The position numbers were made by a program, and so were the translations under genes. The notes under the pieces are model-generated. The model made no database searches and was not told where the DNA came from. It was given only the letters and a program-made list of their open reading frames with translations. A DNA stretch of 63,042 nt from CAXMNX01 sp964194845 (GTDB taxonomy: Bacteria; Pseudomonadota; Alphaproteobacteria; Rhodobacterales; Rhodobacteraceae). Where the stretch lies: positions 1 through 63,042 of the forward strand of contig CAXMNX010000038.1 in the NCBI GenBank assembly GCA_964194845.1. Direction: 5' to 3'. Position 1 is the stretch's first letter; the number at the start of each line of letters is the position of its first letter. This document shows positions 55,089 through 63,042 of the stretch, piece after piece.

Positions 55089-55733
55089 TCATGTCACCTG
55101 CGACAGGAAGCCTGCCAGATCATCGGTGGTGTGGTGGATGAAGTCACGCGGCTCTGGCGCGGCGGTAACGTGAATTGTGCGCAGGCCCATTGCGAATGGG
55201 GTTTCAAGATTGCGGGCATCGTCTTCTAACATTGCGGCCCGCGCTGGCTCAATGCCGTCACGGGCGAAAACCACTTCAAAGGCCTGGCGCTCGGGCTTGG
55301 GGCGGAAATCAGCGTGCTCGACCCCGTAAACCGCATCAAAGGCGCCTTCGAGACCGCGCGCGGCAAGAACGCGGCGGGCGTAAGGCTCGCTGCCGTTGGT
55401 GTAAACGATCCGGCGACCGGGCAGGGCCTGGAGGGCAGCGTTCAGCACAAGGTCGGGTGTCAGGTGATCCATGGAAATCTCATGCACCTCAGAAAGGTAA
55501 GGGGCCGGATCGACGCCGTGTTCGGTCATCAGCCCGGCCAATGTCGTGCCGTAGGTCTGCCAGTACTGCCGTCTAAGGCGGTCTGCTTCGTTGCGCGATA
55601 CTCCAAGTTCCCGCGCCACCCAAGCGGTCATCCGAACTTCGATCTGGACGAAAAGCCGGGCCTCGGGCGGGTAGAGCGTGTTGTCCAGATCGAAGACCCA
55701 GGCCGAGATGCGAGAGAAATCACTGGCGAGCAT
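55089..55733 (-). CDS. Pyrimidine 5'-nucleotidase (HAD superfamily, SDT1-like)
   Basis: A 214-aa HAD phosphatase. Motif I is WVFDLDNTLYPPEARLF, motif II is RIVYTNGSEPYARRVLA, motif III Lys is in DFRPKPERQAFEVV and motif IV is AMLEDDARNLETPFAMG. The DLDNTLYP form is typical of pyrimidine 5'-nucleotidases, which dephosphorylate UMP/CMP. It lies between the UbiH-like gene and the divergent GntR regulator. Confidence 0.88.
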   Translation of the reverse strand: MLASDFSRISAWVFDLDNTLYPPEARLFVQIEVRMTAWVARELGVSRNEADRLRRQYWQTYGTTLAGLMTEHGVDPAPYLSEVHEISMDHLTPDLVLNAALQALPGRRIVYTNGSEPYARRVLAARGLEGAFDAVYGVEHADFRPKPERQAFEVVFARDGIEPARAAMLEDDARNLETPFAMGLRTIHVTAAPEPRDFIHHTTDDLAGFLSQVT

Positions 55734-55841
55734 GGCGGCGGGATATCGTGCGCGGGCAAGGCTTTCAACGGGCTAGGGTTGATTCCCGGCGCATCCCAGC
55801 CATAACGTGGGTGAGTTAAAGTGGCAGCAGGGACGGATAAG

Positions 55842-56510
55842 ATGGCGGACGCGCGCGGCGGACAGAAGGACGCCTATCGGCTGATCCTTCAGGCCATTGA
55901 CCGGGGCACCTACAAACCCGGCGACCGGCTGGTTGAAAGCGAGCTTGCTGAACGGTTTGGCGTGTCGCGCACGCCTATCCGCGAGGCGCTGCAACGGCTT
56001 GAAACCCAAAGCCTTCTGTCGCGCGATGGCCGGTCGCTTATCGTGGCGTCGCTCGATCACAATCAGATGGCTGAACTTTACGTGGTGCGATCCGAGCTTG
56101 AGGGTCTGGCCGCACGGCTGGCGGCACGGCACGCGACCGAGGAGGAGGTTCGTCTGCTTGAAGAAATGGTGGTCGAGGATCGAAAGCGCGTGGGCGACCC
56201 GTCAGCGCTGAGCCGGACCAATCGACGGTTTCACCGACAAGTGCATCTGGCGTCGCACAACAGGTATCTGGTCCAGCAGCTGGACCTTCTTTATCGGTCG
56301 ATGGCTTTGATGACGACAACGTCTTTGGCTGCAAAGGGCCGCAGCGAGAATGCGATTGCTGAACATGCTGCGTTGGTCGAAGCGATTTCAGGGGGCGACG
56401 GAGATGCGGCGTATGCCGAATTAAAGGGCCATATTTCAAGAGCATACGAGGCGCGGCTTAGGCAGAACGCCGAAAGCGCGACCGCATCGGACCTGGACTT
56501 GCCGGATTGA
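55842..56510 (+). CDS. GntR-family regulator (FCD/FadR type)
   Basis: A 222-aa repressor-type protein. The N-terminal wHTH is YRLILQAIDRGTYKPGDRLV plus ELAERFGVSRTPIREALQRL; the FCD ligand domain (about 75-210) has LYVVRSELEGLAARLAARHA and NRRFHRQVHLASHNRYLVQQ, with metal-type His residues and the final EHAALVEAISGGD. The ATG at 55842 has better ribosome-site spacing than a GTG at 55821. Target genes are not obvious. Its last 53 bp run antisense into the end of the glycosyltransferase gene. Confidence 0.88.
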   Translation: MADARGGQKDAYRLILQAIDRGTYKPGDRLVESELAERFGVSRTPIREALQRLETQSLLSRDGRSLIVASLDHNQMAELYVVRSELEGLAARLAARHATEEEVRLLEEMVVEDRKRVGDPSALSRTNRRFHRQVHLASHNRYLVQQLDLLYRSMALMTTTSLAAKGRSENAIAEHAALVEAISGGDGDAAYAELKGHISRAYEARLRQNAESATASDLDLPD

Positions 56511-58224
56511 GCGAGAGGCCGTGCGCGGTCTTGTCCCAATAAAACGGCTTCGAGACCAGTTCGACCGCCCCTTTCCAGCAGGCAATGGCTGATAGCGGAA
56601 AATAGAAGTGCATCATCGGCACCCACCAGATCAACTTGCGATGGCGCGGCGTTGCAACCGCCAGTGCTGCGACGGCAAGCGTGGCAACTTCGGACAGCAG
56701 ATAGAGCCCGCCGAGTGCGACGATGACATGCCAGGGTGCAATGGCCTCGATCGGGTGCGAGAAGCCCATGAGCACCAGCCAGAACGACCAGAGCACCGGT
56801 GCCAGCACGAATTGCGACAATGTGCCGAGGAACAGGATCTGAAAGCCAAAGAAACGTTTTGGCCCAAGATCGCGCCAGAGCCGGGCGGGTTCGCGCATAT
56901 GCACCGCCCAGGTCATTGCGTAGCCCTTGATCCATCGCGAGCGCTGCCGGAGCCAGGCGGGGATTGTGGCTGTGGCCTCCTCATAAGTTACAGAAGCGAC
57001 GAACGCGGTCCGATACCCACGCCGTGCAAGGCGAATACCCAGATCGGCGTCCTCGGTCACGTTATGCGCGTCCCATCGGCCAATTTTTTCCAGCATATCG
57101 CGTTTCATGAACACGGTTGTGCCGCCGAGCGGGATGGCGAACCCCATGCGCACCAGTCCGGGAAGCACCAGCCGAAACCAGATCGCATAGTCGATGGTGA
57201 AGCAGCGGGTGAGCCAACTTTGCCCGGTATTGTAAAAATCGGGCACGCCTTGAAGGCAAGCGACATCCGGGGGTGCCGTGGCGAATGCCTTGGCGACCTT
57301 TCTGAGCTGGTCCGGTGCCGGGGCATCTTCGGCGTCGTAGATGCCAATAATGTCACCGCGCGCGAAATCGAGGGCGTAGTTCATCGCCCGCGGTTTGGTG
57401 CGCAATTGCCCGGGCGGAATCCGAACGATCTGCATCCAGTCAGGAAGATCTGTGGCGCTTAGTGTCTTCGCGGTTGTCTGGTCGTCGGCTTCCAGAGCGA
57501 GGATAAACTCAAGTTTGTCAAATGGATAATCAATCTTCCTCAAGTGTTCGATCAGGCGCTCAGCGATCGCGGATTCCTTGAACAACGGAACAAGAACCGA
57601 GATCGACGGCAGGGATTCTTTGGTCAGGGTTCGGGTGCGCCGACTTTGCCAGTTCTGAGCAAGCCTGCGGGCCGCACGAAACTGCACCATCGCGGCAACC
57701 GTTCGAAGACCTGTCACGGCAACAAGCGTCAGGCTGGCCCAAAACGCCAGGACGGCAAATACCCAAAACGGCGCCAGATACCCTATGAGCGCAATTGAGA
57801 GCAGAACGACGGCGGTTTTTCCGGCAGTCACCACCGCCGACCAGCTGCGGCAACTTTCGCGGTGCGAAGTGCGGACAAGCGCGCGCGCTGCCATTTGTGG
57901 ACCACGGGCTGCGGCGATGGCACCGCGGATGGCAGCGGGCGACATAATCACATGCGCCACCGGCCCAAGCAGCGCTTCGAGATGTGGCTGCTGGCGGCGA
58001 AATGTATCGCAACTGCCCGACGCAATCAGCGTGACCGATCCATTGCGACGAAGCGGCAAAACCCCCCGCCTGAGCGCGTATTCCGGTGTTATCAGGTCAA
58101 GAAGCCGGGCATCAGCCGTCGGATTTTCCAGGCGCAGAACCGGAAGCCTTCCGGCAGGCGGCGGATCAGCGCGCGCGCTTCGGTGCGAGACGAATGTCAA
58201 ATTTGGCGGCAATGTTACGGGCAT
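56458..58224 (-). CDS. Membrane family-2 glycosyltransferase with N-terminal GspE_N-like region
   Basis: A 588-aa processive-type GT2. The N-terminal 100 residues resemble the GspE_N module found in some bacterial synthases (DLITPEYALRRGVLPLRRNG). Two helices (about 133-178) precede the catalytic domain with SISVLVPLFKESAIAERLIE, the DxD-like IIGIYDAEDAPAPDQL, VTEDADLGIRLARRGYRT and QRSRWIKG (QxxRW). Helices of the exit channel follow (ILFLGTLSQFVLAPVLW). It makes or exports an extracellular glycan, for example an exopolysaccharide. No other polysaccharide genes are adjacent. Confidence 0.85.
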   Translation of the reverse strand: MPVTLPPNLTFVSHRSARADPPPAGRLPVLRLENPTADARLLDLITPEYALRRGVLPLRRNGSVTLIASGSCDTFRRQQPHLEALLGPVAHVIMSPAAIRGAIAAARGPQMAARALVRTSHRESCRSWSAVVTAGKTAVVLLSIALIGYLAPFWVFAVLAFWASLTLVAVTGLRTVAAMVQFRAARRLAQNWQSRRTRTLTKESLPSISVLVPLFKESAIAERLIEHLRKIDYPFDKLEFILALEADDQTTAKTLSATDLPDWMQIVRIPPGQLRTKPRAMNYALDFARGDIIGIYDAEDAPAPDQLRKVAKAFATAPPDVACLQGVPDFYNTGQSWLTRCFTIDYAIWFRLVLPGLVRMGFAIPLGGTTVFMKRDMLEKIGRWDAHNVTEDADLGIRLARRGYRTAFVASVTYEEATATIPAWLRQRSRWIKGYAMTWAVHMREPARLWRDLGPKRFFGFQILFLGTLSQFVLAPVLWSFWLVLMGFSHPIEAIAPWHVIVALGGLYLLSEVATLAVAALAVATPRHRKLIWWVPMMHFYFPLSAIACWKGAVELVSKPFYWDKTAHGLSLNPASPGPMRSRFRRSA

Positions 58225-58276
58225 GGGCGGCTCATCGTTATGCCGCGCAGCTAACGCCTCGTTGGTTAATCCGCGG

Positions 58277-59449
58277 TTAAGCCTCGGCCGATTGGCTGGC
58301 GCGTTCGTCCATGGCTTGGGCGAAACGTTCGAACAGGTAGTAGCTGTCTTGCGGGCCCGGGCTGGCTTCGGGGTGGTATTGGACAGAAAATACCGGGCGC
58401 GATGTCATGCGGATACCGCAGTTCGAGCCGTCGAATAGCGACACATGCGTTTCAACCACGCCATCGGGCAATGTCTGACTGTCGACGGTGAACCCGTGAT
58501 TCATCGAGGTAATCTCGACCTTGCCGGTCTCAATTTCTTTTACCGGATGGTTGGCGCCATGATGGCCGTGGTTCATTTTGACCGTCGTCGCGCCAAGTGC
58601 CAGCGCAAGCATCTGATGGCCAAGGCAGATTCCAAAAATCGGTATTTCGGACCGGTCAAGAATTCCTTTGATCATCGGCACCGCGTATTCGCCCGTTGCC
58701 GCCGGGTCGCCCGGCCCGTTTGAGAGAAACAATCCATCGGGGCCATGCGCGAACACGTCGTCCGTGCTTGCGGTCGCTGGCAGGACCGTAACCTCGCAAC
58801 CAGCACTGGCAAGGCAGCGCAGGATGTTGCGCTTGGCGCCGTAGTCGATCGCCACAACCTTGTGCCGCGCGGCGGTTTGTTTTGCATATCCTTCCGGCCA
58901 GGCCCACCGCATTTCGTCCCACTGGTAGGACTGCGCACAGGTCACGTCTTTGGCAAGGTCGCGCCCAACCAGCCCCGAAAAACCGCGCGCGGCGGAAATC
59001 AGTGCTTCGATGTCAAAAATTCCGTCGGGATCATGAGCCAGTGCCACATGCGGCGCACCCTGCTGCCGAATGGCGCGGGTAAGACGCCGGGTGTCGATGC
59101 CGCCAATGCCGATGCGCCCGCGCCGCGCCAGCCATCCCGCCAGATCGCCCGTGGCGCGCCAGTTCGAGGGCTCGGTCGGATCCCATTTGACGACCAGACC
59201 CTCGGCCACCGGATCAGCGGTTTCATCGTCTTGGGGCGTGATGCCGACATTGCCGATGTGGGGGAAGGTGAATGTGACGATCTGACCGGCATAAGACGGG
59301 TCGGTCATGATCTCCTGATATCCGGTCATGGCGGTGTTAAAACAAAGCTCGGCAATCCGCTGACCGGTGGCGCCAAATCCCTTGCCGAAAAACAGCGTTC
59401 CATCCGCCAGTGCGAGACACGCGGTGGGTCTTTCGGCAGCGTCGGGCAT
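58277..59449 (-). CDS. carA: Carbamoyl phosphate synthase small subunit
   Basis: A 390-aa glutaminase subunit that feeds ammonia to CarB for arginine and pyrimidine synthesis. N-terminal block ACLALADGTLFFGKGFGATG, then FNTAMTGYQEIMTDPSYAGQ, and the GATase part with FLSNGPGDPAATGEY, IFGICLGHQMLALALGA (nucleophile Cys) and SVQYHPEASPGPQDS (His-Glu). I use the ATG at 59449; a TTG at 59512 would add 21 residues. Divergent from yqeY, the usual order in this group. Confidence 0.96.
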   Translation of the reverse strand: MPDAAERPTACLALADGTLFFGKGFGATGQRIAELCFNTAMTGYQEIMTDPSYAGQIVTFTFPHIGNVGITPQDDETADPVAEGLVVKWDPTEPSNWRATGDLAGWLARRGRIGIGGIDTRRLTRAIRQQGAPHVALAHDPDGIFDIEALISAARGFSGLVGRDLAKDVTCAQSYQWDEMRWAWPEGYAKQTAARHKVVAIDYGAKRNILRCLASAGCEVTVLPATASTDDVFAHGPDGLFLSNGPGDPAATGEYAVPMIKGILDRSEIPIFGICLGHQMLALALGATTVKMNHGHHGANHPVKEIETGKVEITSMNHGFTVDSQTLPDGVVETHVSLFDGSNCGIRMTSRPVFSVQYHPEASPGPQDSYYLFERFAQAMDERASQSAEA

Positions 59450-59633
59450 CGGTGGCAACCTTTGAATTGCGTAAACGGTCTGGGGTTTACGCGCTATGTC
59501 GGTGGCGGTCAAGGGAAGGTGGAAATTTCACTAATTCAATTAAAACAATCAGTTAGGCAGAACATCGGCGGTTGCCGGTCGCGGCGGCTTTCGGTATGGT
59601 CTGAGGTCTCTGAAGCATGGGGATGAGGCAGAG

Positions 59634-60098
59634 ATGGAACTACGCGGCCAGATCAGCCAGGCGCTGAAAGATGCGATGCGGGAACGCGATGCCGTCCGGC
59701 TTTCGACCCTGAGGCTGATCAATGCAGCGATCAAGGATCGCGACATCGAAAAACGCACAGAAAACGGCGGCGATGACGATGGTGTCGGCGATAGCGAAAT
59801 TCTGATGATCCTCGGCAAGATGGTAAAGCAGCGCCACGAAAGCGCGCGGGCATACGAGGAAGGCGGGCGGCTGGAGCTTGCCGAAAAGGAACTGGCGGAA
59901 ATTACCGTAATCCAGGTTTTTTTGCCGCGTCAACTGTCGGCAGAGGAAACCGCTGCAGCAGTTGAAAAGGCCATCGCAAAGACAGGCGCGTCCTCGATCC
60001 GCGATATGGGGAAAGTCATGGGCGAGCTGAAGGGCCGCTATACCGGCCAGATGGATTTCAGCAAAGTCGGGCCAATGGTGAAGGCGAAGCTGGCCTAG
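59634..60098 (+). CDS. yqeY: GatB/YqeY domain protein
   Basis: A 154-aa protein of the YqeY family, related to the tRNA-binding tail of GatB. Typical segments are LRGQISQALKDAMRERDAVRLSTLRLINAAIKDRDI, LAKMVKQRHESARAYEEGGR (here GKMVKQRHES), ELAEKELAEITVIQVFLPRQ and GKVMGELKGRYTGQMDFSKVG. Proposed to help tRNA amidotransfer, unproven. GAGGCAGAG precedes the ATG. Confidence 0.92.
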   Translation: MELRGQISQALKDAMRERDAVRLSTLRLINAAIKDRDIEKRTENGGDDDGVGDSEILMILGKMVKQRHESARAYEEGGRLELAEKELAEITVIQVFLPRQLSAEETAAAVEKAIAKTGASSIRDMGKVMGELKGRYTGQMDFSKVGPMVKAKLA

Positions 60099-60210
60099 GG
60101 TCTGGACCCATTAATCCTGCACCATCAGCGCTTTAGCGCATCTCAATTCTTCATAAAGTGCTGCAAGTTCGTCCGGGCTGAGAAAACGGCCAAATTCTCG
60201 GTGCGGTTTC

Positions 60211-60237
60211 GCGAAGTGCGTATTTGGGAAAAGATGA
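60211..60237 (+). repeat. 27-bp dispersed intergenic motif, copy 2
   Basis: CGAAGTGCGTATT then TGGGAAAAGATGAA, 25 of 27 identical to 23059-23085. It lies after yqeY on the same strand, as copy 1 does after the formate dehydrogenase subunit. Confidence 0.5.
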
Positions 60238-60254
60238 ATGATTGCGAGAACCGA

Positions 60255-60284
60255 AAAGGCCCCGGCGTTTCTGCCCGGGCCTTT
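60255..60284. terminator. Bidirectional terminator between yqeY and ctaD
   Basis: AAAGGCCC (60255-60262) pairs with GGGCCTTT (60277-60284). The stem carries T runs on both strands, so it can end transcription of ctaD from one side and yqeY from the other. It lies 23 bp beyond the ctaD stop. Confidence 0.8.
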
Positions 60285-60306
60285 GTCTTAGGGGTCTGTA
60301 GTCACC

Positions 60307-61980
60307 TTAGTGCGAGCCCTCGTGATCCCAATCTTCCTGCTTTGGCAGCGTCTCGAACGTGTGCTCGGGCGGCGGGGTGGGAAGGGTCCATTCCAGCGTA
60401 TCCGGGAGACCGTGCCAGTAATTCTTTTCGTCGATGCGGCGGCCCAGGAAGATCGTGTAGAGGATAATGCCGAGGAACATCAGGAACGACGCAAAGGCCA
60501 GAAATGCGCCCCAGGACGACCATTCGTTCCAGTAGGCGAAAGCCTCGGGGTAGTCGATATAGCGGCGCGGCATCCCCTGACGGCCCAGGAAGTGCTGCGG
60601 GAAGAAGGTGATGTTAGCGCCGATAAACATGGTCCAGAACTGAATTTTACCCAGCGTTTCGTTGTATTGCCGACCGGACATCTTGCCGATCCAATAGTAC
60701 ATGCCTGCGAATATGCAGAATACCGCTCCAAGGCTCATCACGTAGTGGAAGTGTGCGACGACGTAATAGGTGTCATGATAAGCACGGTCGATGCCTGCCT
60801 GTGCCAGCACGATCCCGGTGACACCGCCAACGGTGAAGAGGAAGAGAAAGCCGAAAGCATAAAGCATCGGCGTCTTAAACTCGATCGAGCCCCCCCACAT
60901 TGTGGCGATCCAGCTGAATATTTTCACCCCTGTCGGCACTGCGATGACCATGGTCGCCAGCATGAAATAGGTCTGCTGAGTCAGGCTGAGGCCGACCGTA
61001 TACATGTGGTGTGCCCAGACGACGAAACCGAGGCCACCGATGGCGATCAGCGCCCAGACCATCGGCAGATAGCCGAAGATCGGCTTGCGGCTGAACGTCG
61101 AGATGATGTGGCTGATGATGCCGAAGCCCGGCAGAATGATGATGTAGACCTCGGGGTGGCCGAAGAACCAGAGGATGTGCTGGTACAGGATCGGATCACC
61201 GCCGCCGGCTGCGTCAAAGAATGTCGTGCCGAAGTTGCGGTCGGTCAAAAGCATGGTGATCGCGCCGGCAAGAACCGGGAGTGCGAGAAGGATCAGCCAC
61301 GCCGTGACAAAAATCGACCAGGCGAAAAGCGGCACTTTGAAGAGCGTCATGCCGGGTGCGCGCATGTTCAGGAAAGTGGTGATCATATTGATCGCGCCGA
61401 GGATCGACGACGCACCCGAGAGGTGAACGGCGAATATCGCGAGATCCATCGACCAGCCCTGTTCCGAGGTCGAGAGCGGCGGATAGAGCACCCATCCGAC
61501 ACCAGAGCCAAGCTGGCCGTTGCCGCCCGGGCTGATGACGCTGGCAATCGCAAGCGAAGAGCCCGCGACGTAAAGCCAATAGCTGAGGTTGTTCATCCGC
61601 GGGAAGGCCATATCGGGCGCGCCGATATGCAACGGCATGAAATAGTTACCGAAACCACCGAAAAGCGCCGGGATCACGACAAAGAACATCATCAGGATGC
61701 CGTGCCCGGTGATCAGCACATTCCAGAGGTGGCCATTGGGCGTGCATGTCGCGGCTGCGTCGGCCAAAAGGCGCGCGCCTTCGAGGCACATGAACTGAAC
61801 GCCGGGGTCTTTAAGCTCGAGCCGCATGTAAACGGTGAAGACGACAGCGACAAAGCCGACAAAACCTGAGGTGAAAAGATAGAGGATGCCAATGTCTTTG
61901 TGGTTCGTGGACATGAACCAGCGGGTAAAGAACCCGCGATCATCGTGTCCCTCGTGCCCATGAGCGGCGGCGTCGGCCAT
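60307..61980 (-). CDS. ctaD: Cytochrome c oxidase (aa3) subunit I
   Basis: A 557-aa, twelve-helix haem-copper oxidase subunit. Ligand blocks are HLWNVLITGHGILMMFFVV (haem a His), ILWFFGHPEVYIIILPGFG (CuB His with the His-Tyr link), VVWAHHMYTVGL (CuB His pair) and VVAHFHYVMSLGAVF (haem a3 and a His). It reduces O2 to water and pumps protons. The D-channel form NNLSYWLYVAGSS and the sequence as a whole are close to Paracoccus/Rhodobacter aa3. AGGAGG is just upstream of the ATG. Subunits II and III are not next to it, as is usual in this group. Confidence 0.98.
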   Translation of the reverse strand: MADAAAHGHEGHDDRGFFTRWFMSTNHKDIGILYLFTSGFVGFVAVVFTVYMRLELKDPGVQFMCLEGARLLADAAATCTPNGHLWNVLITGHGILMMFFVVIPALFGGFGNYFMPLHIGAPDMAFPRMNNLSYWLYVAGSSLAIASVISPGGNGQLGSGVGWVLYPPLSTSEQGWSMDLAIFAVHLSGASSILGAINMITTFLNMRAPGMTLFKVPLFAWSIFVTAWLILLALPVLAGAITMLLTDRNFGTTFFDAAGGGDPILYQHILWFFGHPEVYIIILPGFGIISHIISTFSRKPIFGYLPMVWALIAIGGLGFVVWAHHMYTVGLSLTQQTYFMLATMVIAVPTGVKIFSWIATMWGGSIEFKTPMLYAFGFLFLFTVGGVTGIVLAQAGIDRAYHDTYYVVAHFHYVMSLGAVFCIFAGMYYWIGKMSGRQYNETLGKIQFWTMFIGANITFFPQHFLGRQGMPRRYIDYPEAFAYWNEWSSWGAFLAFASFLMFLGIILYTIFLGRRIDEKNYWHGLPDTLEWTLPTPPPEHTFETLPKQEDWDHEGSH

Positions 61981-62486
61981 GGATTGCCTCCTGATCGGTT
62001 ATCCCCGGGGTTTCCCCGGTCTTTGGGAAGTTCTAGTGGGCGAACCCGCGAGGGGCAATGGCGGAAGTTGTGGGGAATGGGGGGTAAATTGTCTCAGGTG
62101 GTCGGGGTAGGGGATGCGCCGGGGGATTGCGCGGCGACCAGGTGGTCAGGAGTGACCCCCATCGAGCAGTCGGGTCTTTGATGGAGAAACGCATCTGCGA
62201 TGGCTTGGACCTCGGCCGTGCTGGCCGGTGGCTGCTTTGCGGGACTTTCCGGGCATCCGACCACTAGGCTCAAATGTCTGTTTTGACATATCGACAGAGT
62301 ACTCCACTCTCTGATTGTTTTGAGATGTCGAACAAAACGTGGCTATTCGACGATCGGCAGTGAGCGCGAGGCTCAGATGGCAATTCGCAGCCTGCATTCG
62401 GCTCAGGATAGCTGATATTTGATATTTGTGTTTGAATGGGTCCGGAAATTAATCGTGGCGTGCCTAGTCGAATTGCAGGTGGACAA
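61981..62486. other. 506-bp gap between ctaD and the truncated cyclase
   Basis: No gene is supported. It should hold the ctaD promoter on the minus strand and the promoter for the cyclase on the plus strand. Two near-identical GGTGGTC boxes lie at about 62098 and 62141, and a run of TGTCTGTTTTGACATATCG occurs near 62275. I see no tRNA, IS or riboswitch. Confidence 0.5.
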
Positions 62487-63042
62487 ATGTCGATCGAAAA
62501 AGAAGCCAGAAGACTCGCCGCGATCGTTGCCGCGGACATGGTTGGCTACAGCCGTCTGATGGAAATCGACGAGGCTGGCACGATCACCCGACAAAAGGCG
62601 ATCAACGACGAGCTTATCAATCCGAAGGTAAAAGAATTTGGTGGCCGCGTTGTCAAAACCACCGGTGATGGCGCCCTTATCGAGTTTCCGAGCGCGGTCA
62701 ACGCTGTTTTGTGCGCGGTTGCCGTGCAGCGGGAAATGGCAGGCCGCGAGGCGGATGTTCCCGAGGACCGGCGCATTTCCTATCGCGTCGGCATCAATCT
62801 CGGCGAGATCATCCACGACGGCGACGATATTTTTGGCGACGGCGTGAACGTGGCCTGAAGGCTGGAAGTGCTGGCGGAGGCGGGCGGCATTCGCATTTCC
62901 CAGCCGGTCTTCAATAATGTGAAGGGAAAGCTTGATCTGGGGTTCGCAGACCTCGGTCCCCAGAAAGTAAAGAACCTGTCAGACCCGATTTCAACGTTCA
63001 AAGTCCTGCTTGATCCTGGTGACGTCGGCAGAATCGTCAAAT
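62487..63042 (+). pseudogene. Class III adenylate/guanylate cyclase, interrupted by one in-frame stop, continues past the window
   Basis: The ATG at 62487 has a strong AGGTGGA site. The CHD domain begins ARRLAAIVAADMVGYSRLME (first metal Asp) and has GGRVVKTTGDGALIEFPSAV (second metal Asp), RRISYRVGINLGEIIHDGDD and GDGVNVA. At 62856-62858 a TGA replaces the second Ala of the usual NVAARLE, and the same frame then continues RLEVLAEAGGIRISQPVF to the window edge without other damage. The 123-aa product would lack the transition-state Arg and end of the domain. It is either a recent pseudogene or a sequence error. The C-terminal part is outside the window. Confidence 0.75.

Noticed and set aside
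60310..61869. 519-codon open frame antisense to ctaD
   Set aside because: Charged, low-complexity translation rich in Arg/Glu/Asp with no domain; a shadow of the high-GC third codon positions of ctaD.

Overview
The window reads as a chromosomal segment of a marine-type alphaproteobacterium of the order Rhodobacterales (Roseobacter/Paracoccus relatives). This rests on gene content and order: zur-znuC-znuB divergent from znuA, purD back to back with xseA, ftsY-DMT-ispZ, glyQ-(small anchored protein)-glyS, a SAM-II riboswitch ahead of metZ, a Paracoccus-like aa3 oxidase subunit I, high GC, and many ATGA/GTGA stop-start overlaps. No rRNA operon, CRISPR array, prophage or intact insertion sequence is visible. 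The placement is inferred from gene arrangement, not from a database search.

Layout. 1-1.4 kb: an intact tRNA-Pro(CGG) and a 45-bp copy of its 3' half 1.19 kb away bracket an orphan HNH nuclease gene, which looks like a very small tRNA-targeted island. 1.4-7.6 kb: homogentisate catabolism (maiA, then hmgA-fahA-MBL protein-flavin hydroxylase-DUF2783). A palindrome fills the hmgA promoter spacer. The flavoprotein plus tiny partner resembles the MhaAB 3-hydroxyphenylacetate hydroxylase. 7.9-9.8 kb: a decayed zone with a class III cyclase-TPR pseudogene and an IS30-type transposase remnant. 9.8-12.1 kb: an M20 amidohydrolase with a creatinase-like M24 protein that lacks all metal ligands. 12.4-15.4 kb: zinc uptake and Zur with a clear operator.

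15.5-30 kb: FAD-linked oxidase, purD, xseA, sulfotransferase, an orphan NuoE-NuoF type formate dehydrogenase beta subunit, ftsY with an EP-repeat microsatellite, an unknown periplasmic protein, an EamA transporter, ispZ, a PPOX-fold protein, an AGAT-like amidinotransferase, PilZ and a Nu-class GST. 30-36.6 kb: SAM-II riboswitch plus terminator, metZ, a class-I glutamine amidotransferase, folE2, trkH and an AruI-like ThDP decarboxylase. 36.7-45.7 kb: a SPOR/peptidoglycan-binding pseudoprotease, glyQ, glyS, a divergent PPDK and a SleB-type hydrolase.

45.8-63 kb: a PAS-adenylate cyclase/NrtS pair, glmM, a DMT permease, a possibly frameshifted small membrane protein, an acetyltransferase, ilvC, a class V aminotransferase, a UbiH-family monooxygenase, a pyrimidine 5'-nucleotidase, a GntR regulator, a membrane glycosyltransferase, carA, yqeY, ctaD and, at the edge, another class III cyclase interrupted by one in-frame stop.

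Most of the window is housekeeping. The best candidates for new biology are the NrtS-cyclase operon (a possible nitrate/nitrite-cAMP link), the three-domain pseudoprotease, the homogentisate operon with an MBL protein missing one zinc site, and the tRNA-bounded HNH mini-island.
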